From Chelativorans multitrophicus (GTDB lineage Bacteria > Pseudomonadota > Alphaproteobacteria > Rhizobiales > Rhizobiaceae), in contig NZ_JAAAPL010000001.1 of the NCBI RefSeq assembly GCF_011317445.1, positions 1,941,001 to 2,005,000 of the forward strand: a stretch of 64,000 nucleotides of DNA, in the 5' to 3' direction. The notes under the pieces are model-generated. The model worked only from the letters and a program-made list of their open reading frames with translations, ran no database searches and was not told the DNA's origin. Below are positions 24,267 to 33,293 of the stretch, piece by piece. The translations under genes were made by a program, and so were the position numbers. Positions within the stretch are counted from its first letter, which is position 1, and each line of letters starts with the position of its first letter.

Positions 24267-25454
24267 CTACGAACCCGCGAGGATCTTGGAGGCGAGCCGT
24301 ATGAGCTGGCGGTCGCTGCCTGCCGGCCCGAGGAGGGAAATGCCGAAGGGCGCGCCATGCACCTCTCCGAGCGGTATGGAGATCTGCGGCCAGCCGAGCA
24401 GCCCGGCGATGCAGGTGAGCGCAAGGCCCCTGTGGCGATAGCTTTCCTGTTCCTCAAGAGTGGCGATCTTGAGCGGCGCAGCCGAGGGCTGTGTTGGCAT
24501 TACCACCACCATATCAGGGCGCATCAGTGCATTGAAATCGGCCTGGAATTCGCGCCGCCTTCGCCTTGCGTTTTCTGCCGTCTCATCACTGATCGACCGG
24601 CCGTAGGCGAAGCGCTCTTTCACTCCCGGGCCGAGTTCCCGGTCCTGCTGCGACAGAAAATATGCCTGGGAAAGCCAAGCCTCATGGGCCTGGATCTGCC
24701 GGAAGCACTCATACAGATCCTCGATTTCGCCGGGAAGGGCGACATATCCCGCAGATTTCCCGAAGTGATCGAGCACACGGCCGAGCATCTCTCCATAGGC
24801 CGCGCTCTCCGCTTGGCCGAAAAGCCGTGCCTCGAATTCACTGATTCGAACCGGCGAGCGCAGTGTCCCGCCATGAAAGTCCTCTCCCAGGAGCACCTCG
24901 CCGACAGCCTCGTATGTGCGGGCATCGCGAGCAAACCAGCCAAATGTATCGAATGACGGCGCGAGCGGCATGGCGCCTTCCATGCTGATTCGCCCGTGCG
25001 TGGTGCGCAAGCCTATCAGGCCGCAGAAGGAAGCGGGAATCCGCACCGATCCGTTCGTGTCCGATCCGATGGCGAAGTCTGCCAGTCCGCCAGCCACGGC
25101 CGCCGCCGACCCGGAGGATGAGCCTCCCGTGACGCGCTCCGGCGCCCTCGGATTCACCGGCGGGGGAAAATGCGCGTTCATGCCCATCATCGAGAAGGCG
25201 AGTTCGTCGGTCTGTGTCTTGCCCGCAAAGGCCGCGCCTGCGTCGAGCAAGGCCTGGATCGCCGGCGAAGAGTGGGATACAGGGCCTCGTTCGGCTTCCT
25301 TCTGCGGGTTCCCGCATCCGGTCGGATAGCCGGCAACGTCGTAAATATCCTTCACGCCGAACGAGAGGCCACGAAGCAGGCCGGTGGGCGATGAGGGCAC
25401 CGCTGTTTGCGGGTAGTCCAGAAACGCGTTCAGGCTGTCCCGCGTGCCCGTCAT
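24267..25454 (-). CDS. amidase-signature family amidohydrolase
   Basis: A 395-residue member of the amidase signature family. The catalytic Ser-cisSer-Lys triad reads Lys35 (GVKDIYD), Ser112 (GGSSSGSAA) and nucleophile Ser136 (GSDTNGSVRIPAS). It hydrolyses a carbon-nitrogen amide bond of an unknown substrate in the cytoplasm. The start at 25454 has AAGGAG eight nt upstream; a 13-residue in-frame extension to 25493 lacks one. It is followed at once by a LysR regulator. Substrate is not predictable, though the short length points to small amides and not to GatA. Confidence 0.9.
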   Translation of the reverse strand: MTGTRDSLNAFLDYPQTAVPSSPTGLLRGLSFGVKDIYDVAGYPTGCGNPQKEAERGPVSHSSPAIQALLDAGAAFAGKTQTDELAFSMMGMNAHFPPPVNPRAPERVTGGSSSGSAAAVAGGLADFAIGSDTNGSVRIPASFCGLIGLRTTHGRISMEGAMPLAPSFDTFGWFARDARTYEAVGEVLLGEDFHGGTLRSPVRISEFEARLFGQAESAAYGEMLGRVLDHFGKSAGYVALPGEIEDLYECFRQIQAHEAWLSQAYFLSQQDRELGPGVKERFAYGRSISDETAENARRRRREFQADFNALMRPDMVVVMPTQPSAAPLKIATLEEQESYRHRGLALTCIAGLLGWPQISIPLGEVHGAPFGISLLGPAGSDRQLIRLASKILAGS

Positions 25455-25987
25455 GACGATTCTCCTTGGCTGATCGGCAGACAATCGGCGCATGTGCCAA
25501 ATTTTTCAAGCGCCCGAAAATTTGGCGTTGATTGTGACATCGAACGCGCCTATATCCCGCCTTGCCCAAAGTCGCACGTGCCTGTGGGTGTCCGCCGGGC
25601 CTCGAAATGGCGAGGAAACCGGTACGGTACCTGGACCTAACCGCTCCAGTCGATCTTACGGCCAACCGAAGATCGAGGACATCTTGAAGCAACGACGGTG
25701 CGGGCCTTTCTGGTGTCTGCCGGTTGTCCAAAGACCGGGGTTACTGAAGAGGCACACCTTCATTGCCGGCAGTGCGGAGGGACATCCCATCCAAAGCTGA
25801 GGCAGACAAAGCGAGCCTTCGCCTTGCGGCGGAAGCTCATCGCAATGCGCAAGACGCGTCAACGGTCCGGTGCTCTCCACCCTCCGGCCGCGGAAACGCA
25901 AAGGCGCATCCTTTGTCCACCGCGGGCCGCAAGGCTCGCAGAGCTTGAGCTTTCTTGAGCGGCCTTGGCCGCCGACGGAGGGAAATG
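25455..25987. other. 533-bp stretch without a recognisable gene
   Basis: The gap between the amidase start and ornithine decarboxylase holds only short frames on both strands with Arg/Pro-rich translations and no family match. It must contain the divergent promoters of both genes. I saw no clear riboswitch or strong terminator. The part 25850-25950 is GC-rich and may be a degenerate intergenic repeat. Confidence 0.4.
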
Positions 25988-27121
25988 ATGGCTACTCAGC
26001 GCATCCTTGACTTTCTCGCCACCCGACGACCCGACGGTCCCTGCCTCGTGGTCGATCTCGATGTCGTGCGCGACAACTACCTCGCCTTCGAGCGGGCGCT
26101 GCCGGATTCCAGGATCTACTATGCCGTGAAGGCCAATCCTGCGCCGCAGATCCTGCGCCTGCTGACCTCGCTCGGCTCCTCTTTCGACACGGCCTCCGTG
26201 GCGGAGATCGAGATGGCGCTCGACGCCGGCGCGACGCCTGACCGCATCTCCTACGGCAACACGATCAAGAAGGAGCGTGACATAGCCCGCGCCTTCGCGC
26301 TGGGCATCCGGCTCTTTGCCGTCGACAGCACCGAGGAAGTGGAGAAGATCTCGCGCGCAGCACCGGGCAGCAAGGTTTTCTGCCGTGTGTTGACGGATGG
26401 AGCCGGCGCCGAATGGCCGCTTTCGCGCAAATTCGGCTGCGTGCCCGCCATGGCCGTCGATGTCCTGCGTCGTGCGAAGCAGCTCGGCCTTGAGCCCTAT
26501 GGCGTCTCCTTCCATGTCGGCTCTCAGCAGACGGATCTTTCCGCGTGGGATCGCGCGCTGAGCGATGCCCGCATGGTCTTCGCCGCTTTGGCCGACGAAG
26601 GCATCGTCCTGCGGATGGTGAATATGGGCGGCGGTTTCCCGACCCGCTACCTCCGCGACGTGCCGGAAGCACAGGCCTATGGCCAGGCGATTTTCTCGTC
26701 GCTGCGAAAGCATTTCGGCAACCGCATCCCGGAGACGATCATCGAGCCGGGCCGCGGCATGGTCGGCAATGCCGGCGTCATCAAGTCGGAAGTCGTGCTC
26801 ATCTCGAAGAAGGCCGACAACGACAATGTGCGCTGGGTCTATCTCGACATCGGCAAGTTCGGCGGCCTCGCCGAGACGATGGACGAGGCGATCCGCTATC
26901 CGCTGGTCACCCGGCATGATGGCAGCGAGACAACTCCCTGCGTGCTCGCCGGCCCCACCTGCGATTCGGCGGACGTGCTCTACGAGAAGACGCCTTATCC
27001 TCTGCCGGTCTCGCTGACGATCGGCGATGAGGTGCTGATCGAGGGCACGGGCGCCTATACGACGACCTATGCCTCGGTGGCGTTCAACGGTTTCGAGCCG
27101 CTTCGATCCTACGTGATCTAG
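25988..27121 (+). CDS. ornithine/lysine decarboxylase (fold III, PLP-dependent)
   Basis: A 377-residue decarboxylase, the usual size for rhizobial Odc2. The PLP lysine is Lys48 in YYAVKANPAP; the glycine loop NMGGGFPTRY and EPGRGMVG bind phosphate. The C-terminal PTCDSADVL supplies the catalytic Cys-Asp of the neighbouring subunit. It makes putrescine from ornithine, possibly cadaverine from lysine. GGAGG sits six nt before the ATG at 25988; another ATG lies directly before it. Its product can feed homospermidine synthase at 37997-39442. Confidence 0.93.
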   Translation: MATQRILDFLATRRPDGPCLVVDLDVVRDNYLAFERALPDSRIYYAVKANPAPQILRLLTSLGSSFDTASVAEIEMALDAGATPDRISYGNTIKKERDIARAFALGIRLFAVDSTEEVEKISRAAPGSKVFCRVLTDGAGAEWPLSRKFGCVPAMAVDVLRRAKQLGLEPYGVSFHVGSQQTDLSAWDRALSDARMVFAALADEGIVLRMVNMGGGFPTRYLRDVPEAQAYGQAIFSSLRKHFGNRIPETIIEPGRGMVGNAGVIKSEVVLISKKADNDNVRWVYLDIGKFGGLAETMDEAIRYPLVTRHDGSETTPCVLAGPTCDSADVLYEKTPYPLPVSLTIGDEVLIEGTGAYTTTYASVAFNGFEPLRSYVI

Positions 27122-27260
27122 AGCATTTTGCAGCCGGGTGGCATCACCCAGCGCCGCACAAATGCAGCAAAGGAGAGGCGAAAAGCCTTTCGGATCGGCT
27201 GGCGCGGTAGCACGTCCGCGCCGGCTCTCGTGGAACAGCCGCTTATGAAGGATCGGGGCC

Positions 27261-27842
27261 ATGTCCCAACACGCTGTCGAAACCTTCGGGATCGATGATT
27301 TCCCGGCCGTAGGCAAAACGCCTGCTTTCTCCGTTGCACCCGAAACGCCCGCCGATATTCCCGCGCGCGAGGCGCTGCTCGACCGTGCAATGGGTCCGAA
27401 ACGCAGGCGCAAATCCTCTGAGAAGCTGCGCCGAGGCCGCCTGCCGGCCGAAGGTCTTGCCTTTGTGGCCCGCGCCGCCGACGGTTCGCTGATCGGCACC
27501 GTCCGCCTCTGGAACGTCCGGCTCGGCCATGGCGGATCGCCCGCCCTGCTGCTCGGGCCGCTCTCGGTCGAGCCGTCGCTGAAGAGCATGGGCGTTGGCA
27601 AAGCCCTTATGCAGCACGCGATCGCCGAGGCCGGGCGTCTGGGCCACGGCGCCATCCTGCTCGTGGGCGATGCGCCCTACTATGCCCGCTTCGGCTTTTC
27701 AGCGGAAAAGACCGACCGGCTCGCTATGCCCGGCCCTTACGAAAAAGAGCGCTTTCTGGCACTGGAGCTCGTCGACGGTGCGCTTAATGGCGCGCAGGGG
27801 GTGCTGGAGCCGGCGGGGCGGAAGATATCCCTGGCAGCTTGA
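27261..27842 (+). CDS. GNAT-family N-acetyltransferase
   Basis: A 193-residue acetyltransferase with LGPLSVEPSLKSMGVGKALMQHAI as acetyl-CoA motif A (residues ~97-120) and YYARFGFS as the C-terminal motif, the pattern of the YhbS-like group. It lies 139 bp downstream of ornithine decarboxylase on the same strand. Neighbouring genes of this pair are often together in rhizobia, so it might act on a polyamine or amino-acid relative, but the acceptor is unknown. Confidence 0.85.
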   Translation: MSQHAVETFGIDDFPAVGKTPAFSVAPETPADIPAREALLDRAMGPKRRRKSSEKLRRGRLPAEGLAFVARAADGSLIGTVRLWNVRLGHGGSPALLLGPLSVEPSLKSMGVGKALMQHAIAEAGRLGHGAILLVGDAPYYARFGFSAEKTDRLAMPGPYEKERFLALELVDGALNGAQGVLEPAGRKISLAA

Positions 27843-27843
27843 G

Positions 27844-28047
27844 CTATTTTTCCTTTCGCCTTTGGCTGCGCGCCCTCAGCCAGAACACCAGGAAAAACGC
27901 CGCCACGAAGACCGCCGCGACCACACCTGCCGCGGCGGCGGAGAAATTAGCCACCCACAGCATGATCCGCGGCATCAGAAAGGCAACGATGCCGAAACCG
28001 ATCAGGATGAGCGCGGCTGCGATAATGGAACCACGATTTTCGTTCAT
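27844..28047 (-). CDS. small two-helix membrane protein, function unknown
   Basis: A 67-residue protein with two hydrophobic helices (residues ~8-27 and ~36-56) and a basic C-terminal tail (RARSQRRKEK), so it should be an inner-membrane hairpin with positive tail in the cytoplasm. GGCGGAG abuts the ATG. It is convergent with the GNAT gene, separated by one base. I do not recognise a family; composition and codon use look like a genuine gene. Confidence 0.65.
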   Translation of the reverse strand: MNENRGSIIAAALILIGFGIVAFLMPRIMLWVANFSAAAAGVVAAVFVAAFFLVFWLRARSQRRKEK

Positions 28048-28098
28048 CTCCGCCCGCCGCGTGCCTTGAGCGCACTCTCGCCGAGTACTCCGCCCTGA

Positions 28099-28779
28099 CT
28101 AAAGCTGATCTCCACGCGCTTTTTCCCTGAAGGTTTCGAGCCGTTCCACTTGCCGCCCCTTGCTATCGAAATTTTCCGGCGCAAGCCACAATTCCATGGT
28201 GCGGCGTATCGCCGGCCATTCATGATCGAGCATCGCGAACCATGCGGTGTCGCGGTTCACGCCCTTCACAACCATATGCTGGCGGAAAATCCCCTCAAAG
28301 CGGAAACCGAAGCGAAGCGCTGCGCGTTTTGAGGGCTCGTTGAGGTTATTGCACTTCCATTCGAAGCGGCGATAGCCGAGATCGTCGAAGACATGCCCTG
28401 CGAAAAGAAACAGCGCCTCGGTCGCGAGCCTCGTCCTCGCAATGCCCGGCCCCCAATAGATGTTGCCGATCTCAGCCACGCCGTTTGCCCTGTCGATGCG
28501 CATCAGCGCCTGCCGGCCGCCGACCTTGCCTGTCACAGCATCGACGACAGCGAAGAACAGGGGATCATCGCTCGCGGAAGCCTTATCGAGCCAGGGCTGG
28601 AATTCCTCGCGGCTCTTTGGCGGATAGTCGCCGAGCCAGCGGAAGCGCTCCGCCGCATCCGCAACGCATGAGACGGCGAAAAGCCCATCGCCATGCGCGC
28701 CTGGATCGAGCGGTTCCAGCCGGACATAACGGCCCGTCAGTGGCTCGCGGGCGGGCCCGGGCCGGGCGGTCCAGTTCAT
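28099..28779 (-). CDS. GNAT-family acetyltransferase, RimJ/RimL-like
   Basis: A 226-residue acetyltransferase of the RimJ/RimL type: GRYVRLEPLDPGAHGDGLF at the N-terminus, GEIGNIYWGP-like strand (AEIGNIYWGPGIARTRLATEA) and the late motif NEPSKRAALRFGFRFEGIFR. These enzymes acetylate N-terminal residues or small molecules. The ATG at 28779 has AAGGA five nt upstream; a TTG at 28791 is a weaker start. It is divergent from the aminotransferase at 28873. Confidence 0.88.
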   Translation of the reverse strand: MNWTARPGPAREPLTGRYVRLEPLDPGAHGDGLFAVSCVADAAERFRWLGDYPPKSREEFQPWLDKASASDDPLFFAVVDAVTGKVGGRQALMRIDRANGVAEIGNIYWGPGIARTRLATEALFLFAGHVFDDLGYRRFEWKCNNLNEPSKRAALRFGFRFEGIFRQHMVVKGVNRDTAWFAMLDHEWPAIRRTMELWLAPENFDSKGRQVERLETFREKARGDQL

Positions 28780-28872
28780 CAGTTCCTTCAAGGTCGGACT
28801 CTCGATTGACGTTTTCGGCGCAAAGCTTCACAAAAGCGCGCATAAAACAACAGAACCAGACGGAAACGCCCG

Positions 28873-30051
28873 ATGCTCCAGACCGTAGCCGCCTTCGATC
28901 GAATAGGCGAGGAAAATGCCTTTGCCGTATTGGCGCGGGCCACGGAACTTGCCCATCAGGGCCGCGATATCATCAATCTCGGCATCGGCCAGCCTGATTT
29001 CCACACGCCCGAGCATATCGTGGAAGCGGCGGTAAAGGCGCTGCGCGACGGTCATCATGGATACACTCCTGCAAACGGCATCCTCGCCGCGCGGGAGGCG
29101 GTGGCGCGGCGCACCCTCGCGACCACGGGTGTGGAAGTGTCGCCCGAGAACATCATGATCCTCCCCGGCGGCAAGCCCACCATGTTCGCGGCCATCCTCA
29201 TGTTCGGCGAGCCGGGTGCGGAGATCCTTTATCCCGATCCCGGCTTCCCGATTTATCGCTCGATGATCGAGTTCACCGGGGCAAAGCCGGTGCCCGTGCC
29301 GATTCGCGAGGAGAACGGCTTTGCCTTCTCCGCCGAGGAAACGCTTTCGCTGATCACGCCGAAGACGCGCCTCCTGATCCTCAACTCGCCCGCAAACCCC
29401 ACGGGCGGCGTCGCCCCGCGCGAGGAAATTGCCAGATTGGTGAAGGGGCTTGAGGCGCATCCTCAGGTCGCGATCCTCTCCGACGAAATCTACGATGTGA
29501 TGACCTATGACGGCGAGAAGGCCACCTCCCTCCTCACCTTCCCCGAGATCCGCGACCGCCTGATCGTGCTCAACGGCTGGTCCAAGACCTGGGCGATGAC
29601 CGGCTGGCGCCTCGGGTGGTCAATCTGGCCCGACCGGCTATACGGCCTCGTGCGCAAGCTTGCGGTCAACTGCTGGTCCTGCGTCAACGCGCCGGCGCAA
29701 TATGCCGGCATCGCCGCCATCGACGGCCCGCAGGACGATGTCGAGAAGATGATGCGCGCCTTCGCTTCGCGCCGGAAGCTGGTGGTTGAAGGTCTGAACG
29801 GGCTCCCCGGCGTCACCTGCCTCACGCCCAAAGGCGCTTTCTATGCTTTCCCGAACATCCGCGGGACGGGTTGGAAAGCCAAGAAGCTTGCCGCCGCCCT
29901 TCTGGATGAGGCCGGCGTGGCGCTTGTCGGCGGCCCGGATTTCGGCGTTCTGGGAGAAGGCTATATCCGCCTGTCCTATGCCAATTCGGAAGAAAACATC
30001 CTGCGCGCGATCGGTCGCATGGGCGACTTCCTGGCTAGGACCGGGCAATAG
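28873..30051 (+). CDS. class I/II pyridoxal-phosphate aminotransferase
   Basis: A 392-residue fold I aminotransferase. The substrate and cofactor motifs are NLGIGQPDF, NSPANPTGG (~residues 175-185), the Asp in ILSDEIYD, and the PLP lysine in SKTWAMTGWRLGW. The C-terminal Arg that binds the alpha-carboxylate lies in GYIRLSYA. It is related to aspartate aminotransferases, but the substrate is not certain. It stands alone, divergent from a GNAT, and followed by a 280-bp gap. Confidence 0.9.
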   Translation: MLQTVAAFDRIGEENAFAVLARATELAHQGRDIINLGIGQPDFHTPEHIVEAAVKALRDGHHGYTPANGILAAREAVARRTLATTGVEVSPENIMILPGGKPTMFAAILMFGEPGAEILYPDPGFPIYRSMIEFTGAKPVPVPIREENGFAFSAEETLSLITPKTRLLILNSPANPTGGVAPREEIARLVKGLEAHPQVAILSDEIYDVMTYDGEKATSLLTFPEIRDRLIVLNGWSKTWAMTGWRLGWSIWPDRLYGLVRKLAVNCWSCVNAPAQYAGIAAIDGPQDDVEKMMRAFASRRKLVVEGLNGLPGVTCLTPKGAFYAFPNIRGTGWKAKKLAAALLDEAGVALVGGPDFGVLGEGYIRLSYANSEENILRAIGRMGDFLARTGQ

Positions 30052-30175
30052 CACCTGCCAACGCTGGCAAAAATGCTTGACCTGAACTTTGGTTGAGGCT
30101 GCACAAGCCCTGATGTCGCGCCTCGGCATCAAAGCGGAATGCCGACTATAGGCAGCTGGAATTATGAAGTGAAAA

Positions 30176-30205
30176 AGCGGTCGGGGCGGCACTTAGGCCG
30201 CCCCG
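30176..30205 (-). terminator. terminator-like hairpin downstream of modC
   Basis: On the minus strand CGGGGCGGC pairs with GCCGCCCCG around a 6-nt loop (arms at 30197-30205 and 30182-30190). A TTTTT run follows after five bases. It lies 130 bp past the modC stop codon and could end the mod transcript. The rest of the 30052-30333 gap shows no gene. Confidence 0.55.
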
Positions 30206-30333
30206 GATTCGAACCTGCTTGGGAGGAGGAAAGCCGATTCGACATGGGACAGAATGCCGCGACTTTCTTAACAAAAGGTTAACGGAAACAACCCCTGATA
30301 GTGCACGGCATCGGAGTTTCCCGCTAACACAAC

Positions 30334-31407
30334 CTAAGGTAGGTTTCTCGCTCGTTCAATGGACACTGCCTTGACCAAGGCAACCACCTGCATCCCTTCA
30401 ATGAGCCTTAGCATATCGGCGGATTTGGCAGTGATTCGCGCCAAAAGAAATTCGCTGCCGAATGCGAGCCTCACTTCCACCGCGTTGCCTTGTCTCTCGA
30501 TTTTTTTGACCTCGCAGCGGAGCTGATTGCGGATCGAAAGGCCGTCATGTGGTGCCGTGGCAATCGCGATATCTGCCGCATTCAGCCTCAAGCGCACACT
30601 GTTTCCCGCAACCAGTTTCTCCGCAGAAAGCTCGATGAAGCCACCGCTCGCCGCAATTGTCGCCGTGCCATAGTCGGCGTCCACTTCAATCACCCGTCCT
30701 TCCAGGATCGAAACGGCGCCCCCCCCTTTCCCCGATCCATGCCCCAGGACTTCAGCCGCGGTACCGATGGCGCGCACACGCCCCGCTTCGATCGCCACCA
30801 CCCGGTCGGCGAGCCGGGCAACCTCGTCCGTGTCATGGCTCACATAGAGCACGGGTATGCGCGTTTCGTTGGCGACGGCCTCAAGATACGGAAGGATCTC
30901 GGCACGCCGTTCTTGGTCGAGCGATGAGAGCGGCTCGTCCATTAGCAAAATCTGCGGATCGGCCAATAGGGCGCGACCGATGGCGACCCGCTGGCACTCC
31001 CCGCCTGAAAGCGTCTCGGGATAGCGCTCCAGATGGGCTTCAAGCCCCAGGAGTGCCACCACCTCGTCCAGCGCGCGGGTTCCCGCGCGCCGCCCGGCCC
31101 AGCGCGCATAGGTGAGATTCCAGCGCACGGAGAGGTGCGGAAACAACCGTCCATCCTGGAAAACGAAGCCGACGCCCCGCCTTCGCGGCGCCAGGTTGAT
31201 GCCCGCATCGCTGTCGAAGAACACGCGAGGGCCAGCGGTGATCCGCCCCCTTTCCGGCCGTGCCGTGCCGGCAATCATTTTGAGGATTGTGCTCTTTCCC
31301 GCGCCGGAACGGCCGAAAAGGGCAGTCACGCCCTGCTCGGCGGTAAACCGCGCTGAAACGGCGAAGGTGCCCGCTTTCCCTGTAATATCGACCGCGAGCA
31401 CTTCCAC
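30334..31407 (-). CDS. modC: molybdate ABC transporter ATP-binding protein ModC
   Basis: A 357-residue ATPase with Walker A FGRSGAGKST, signature LSGGECQRVAIGRA and Walker B ILLMDEPLSSLD. The C-terminal region (about residues 285-350) is a molybdate-binding MOP domain, beginning LSIRNQLRCEVKKIE. The start is a GTG at 31407 that overlaps the modB stop (TAGTG) with AGGAG upstream, so it is coupled to modB. It powers molybdate import for molybdoenzymes. Confidence 0.95.
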   Translation of the reverse strand: MEVLAVDITGKAGTFAVSARFTAEQGVTALFGRSGAGKSTILKMIAGTARPERGRITAGPRVFFDSDAGINLAPRRRGVGFVFQDGRLFPHLSVRWNLTYARWAGRRAGTRALDEVVALLGLEAHLERYPETLSGGECQRVAIGRALLADPQILLMDEPLSSLDQERRAEILPYLEAVANETRIPVLYVSHDTDEVARLADRVVAIEAGRVRAIGTAAEVLGHGSGKGGGAVSILEGRVIEVDADYGTATIAASGGFIELSAEKLVAGNSVRLRLNAADIAIATAPHDGLSIRNQLRCEVKKIERQGNAVEVRLAFGSEFLLARITAKSADMLRLIEGMQVVALVKAVSIERARNLP

Positions 31408-32084
31408 TAGGCTCTCCTCTCCAGCCGTCTTGCCACCCATTCCGAAACAACGACTGCGCCGAGGGCGAGTATGATGGAAAGCCCGATCAGGCGCAGCGCC
31501 GCCGCATCTCCTTCGGGGCTCTGCATGAGTGCGTAAATTGCAAGGGACAGCGTCTGCGTCTCTCCGGGAACGTTGGAAACAAAGGTGATCGTGGCGCCGA
31601 ATTCACCCAGCGCCTTTGCAAAGCCGAGCACAATGCCCGCCAACAACCCCGGAAGGGCAAGCGGCAATGTGACGGTCAGAAAGACAATAGGCGACCACGC
31701 GCCCAGCGTGGAGGCGGCTTCTTCAAGCCCCCGGTCGACTGCTTCCAGCGATAGCCGGATCGGGCGCACCAACAACGGAAAGGCCATCACGCCGGCGGCG
31801 AGCGCCGCCCCCGTCCAGCGGAAAGCGAAGCTGATGTCAAAAAAGCTTTCAAACACGCGGCCGAGCGGTCCGCGCGAACCAAAGAGAACGAGCAGCCCAT
31901 AGCCGGTCACGACCGGCGGCAACACGAGCGGCAGCGTAACCACTGCCTGGAGCAGGGCCTTTCCGGCAAAACGCCCCCGCGCGAGAAGCCAGGCCACCGC
32001 AAAAGCTGGCACGATGGAGAACAGCATCGCGGCAAGCGCCACTTTGGCCGAAAGCAAGAGGATTTCGATTTCCGCTTCGCTCAC
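31407..32084 (-). CDS. modB: molybdate ABC transporter permease ModB
   Basis: A 225-residue permease with five or six membrane helices. The family markers are TLPLVLPPVVTGYGLL and the docking loop EEAASTLGAWSPIVFLTVTLP with FAKALGEFGATITFVSN following. The start is a GTG at 32084 with GGAGG seven nt upstream. The frame is open to 32174, but that part comes from the palindromic repeat upstream. It lies between modC (overlap) and modA (262 bp away because of the repeat). Confidence 0.95.
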   Translation of the reverse strand: MSEAEIEILLLSAKVALAAMLFSIVPAFAVAWLLARGRFAGKALLQAVVTLPLVLPPVVTGYGLLVLFGSRGPLGRVFESFFDISFAFRWTGAALAAGVMAFPLLVRPIRLSLEAVDRGLEEAASTLGAWSPIVFLTVTLPLALPGLLAGIVLGFAKALGEFGATITFVSNVPGETQTLSLAIYALMQSPEGDAAALRLIGLSIILALGAVVVSEWVARRLERRA

Positions 32085-32151
32085 TTCGTCCCCTCCGCCA
32101 GAGGGACCAGAAGCATATGGCAAAGGGAAGTTTTGCATTCGCTTCCTTGCA

Positions 32152-32308
32152 CCCCCCTCTGGCCTGCCGGCCATCTGCCACTCAAAGGAGGAGATTGCGC
32201 TGGCCGCTTGCCTCGGCGCTCATTCTGCGACGCAGATGATTGGCATACTCGTTCGTGAGACCTGATCTCCCCCCTTGAGGGGGAGATGGCCGGCAGGCCA
32301 GAGGGGGG
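32152..32308. repeat. RIME/MITE-like palindromic element (copy B)
   Basis: A 157-bp element between modA and modB. The ends CCCCCCTCTGGCCTGCCGGCC and GGCCGGCAGGCCAGAGGGGGG are near-perfect inverted repeats, with internal ATCTCCCCCCTTGAGGGGGAGAT hairpins. The centre (GCGCTCATTCTGCG...GATGATTGGC) matches copy A at 18419-18567. It separates two genes of one operon without disrupting either, and may affect mRNA stability there. Confidence 0.8.
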
Positions 32309-32346
32309 TGTGAAGAGGCTTAACATTAGTGGATACAGCCAATAAA

Positions 32347-33093
32347 TCATGAAGCCGGCGGTGCGAAACCCAGATCCCGAAAGATCTTCCGCCCACTCTC
32401 TCCGGCAAGGAAGTCCAGAAAGGCATCGGCCTCGGGTTTGGCCTTTGCCGTCGCTGCTGCCGGATAGATGATCGGCGGATGGCTCTCGGCCGGAAAAGTG
32501 TAGATACGCGCAAGCTCCTTTGCGGCAAGCTGATCCGATCCGTAGACAATTGCCGCCCTCACCTCGGCCCGTTCGGCCAACTCCAGCGCCACGCGCACAT
32601 TTTCCCCAAAGACGGCCCGCTCTCTCACCTTGTCCCACAGGCCAAGGTTTGTCAGCGCCGCCTTTGCATATATCCCGGCCGGCACATGCGTCGGGTCTCC
32701 CATGGCAAAGCGCCCCGTGGAGAGGATTATGTCCGGCCCGGTGTCAGCGGGCGCCGGCTCGGCGCCGACGATGACAAGCTCGTTTCCCGCGACAACCCTG
32801 CGGCTCTCATTGCGGATCAGATTGCGCTGTGCGGCCCAGTCCATCCACTGCTGGTCGGCAGAGATAAAGATATCGGCCGGTGCGCCGGCCTCGATTTGCC
32901 GGGCAAGCACCGAACTCGACGCGAGTGAAACGACAACCTCTGTGCCGCTCTCCTCCTTGAAGGCAGCGCTGGCGCGATCCATTACCTCCTTCAGGCTTGC
33001 CGCGGCAAAGACGGTGATGCGCTCCTGCGCGAGCGCCTTTTCAGGCAGCAAGGCGACAAGGACGAGAAAAAGCCCAACCAGGATTCTGGACAA
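32347..33093 (-). CDS. modA: molybdate ABC transporter substrate-binding protein ModA
   Basis: A 248-residue periplasmic molybdate-binding protein. The signal peptide (SRILVGLFLVLVALLPEKALA) is followed by ITVFAAASLKEVMD, where the Ser binds oxyanion. Later family blocks ASSSVLARQIEAGAPADIFISAD, VAGNELVIV and VYGSDQLAAK are all present. The start is a TTG at 33093, five nt after GGAGG; a GTG three bases earlier is an alternative. It heads the modABC operon. No ModE gene or clear ModE palindrome is visible. Confidence 0.93.
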   Translation of the reverse strand: MSRILVGLFLVLVALLPEKALAQERITVFAAASLKEVMDRASAAFKEESGTEVVVSLASSSVLARQIEAGAPADIFISADQQWMDWAAQRNLIRNESRRVVAGNELVIVGAEPAPADTGPDIILSTGRFAMGDPTHVPAGIYAKAALTNLGLWDKVRERAVFGENVRVALELAERAEVRAAIVYGSDQLAAKELARIYTFPAESHPPIIYPAAATAKAKPEADAFLDFLAGESGRKIFRDLGFAPPAS

Positions 33094-33293
33094 CACATCC
33101 TCCAATAGCGGCCGCGCAAGAAGACGCGGGCTTTCCAAACAGGACGTGATGGTGGCTGGCTGCCGGCATTCCGCGCCCCGGATGCGGCCCAATCCTTAGC
33201 ACAGAGGCGGCCGATCACCGCCGCCCGCACCGCCATCCAAAGGCGATACGGGTGCACCTTATGCCCGGCGCACGGATTTTGGCAAGAACCGGG

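Noticed and set aside
25859-27655. A 598-residue minus-strand frame over ornithine decarboxylase and the GNAT.
   Set aside because: It is antisense to two recognisable proteins and has no family features.
30200-30230. GGATTCGAACC, which looks like the reverse complement of a tRNA T-loop.
   Set aside because: The neighbouring bases do not form a T-stem and no anticodon or D arm can be built upstream on the minus strand.
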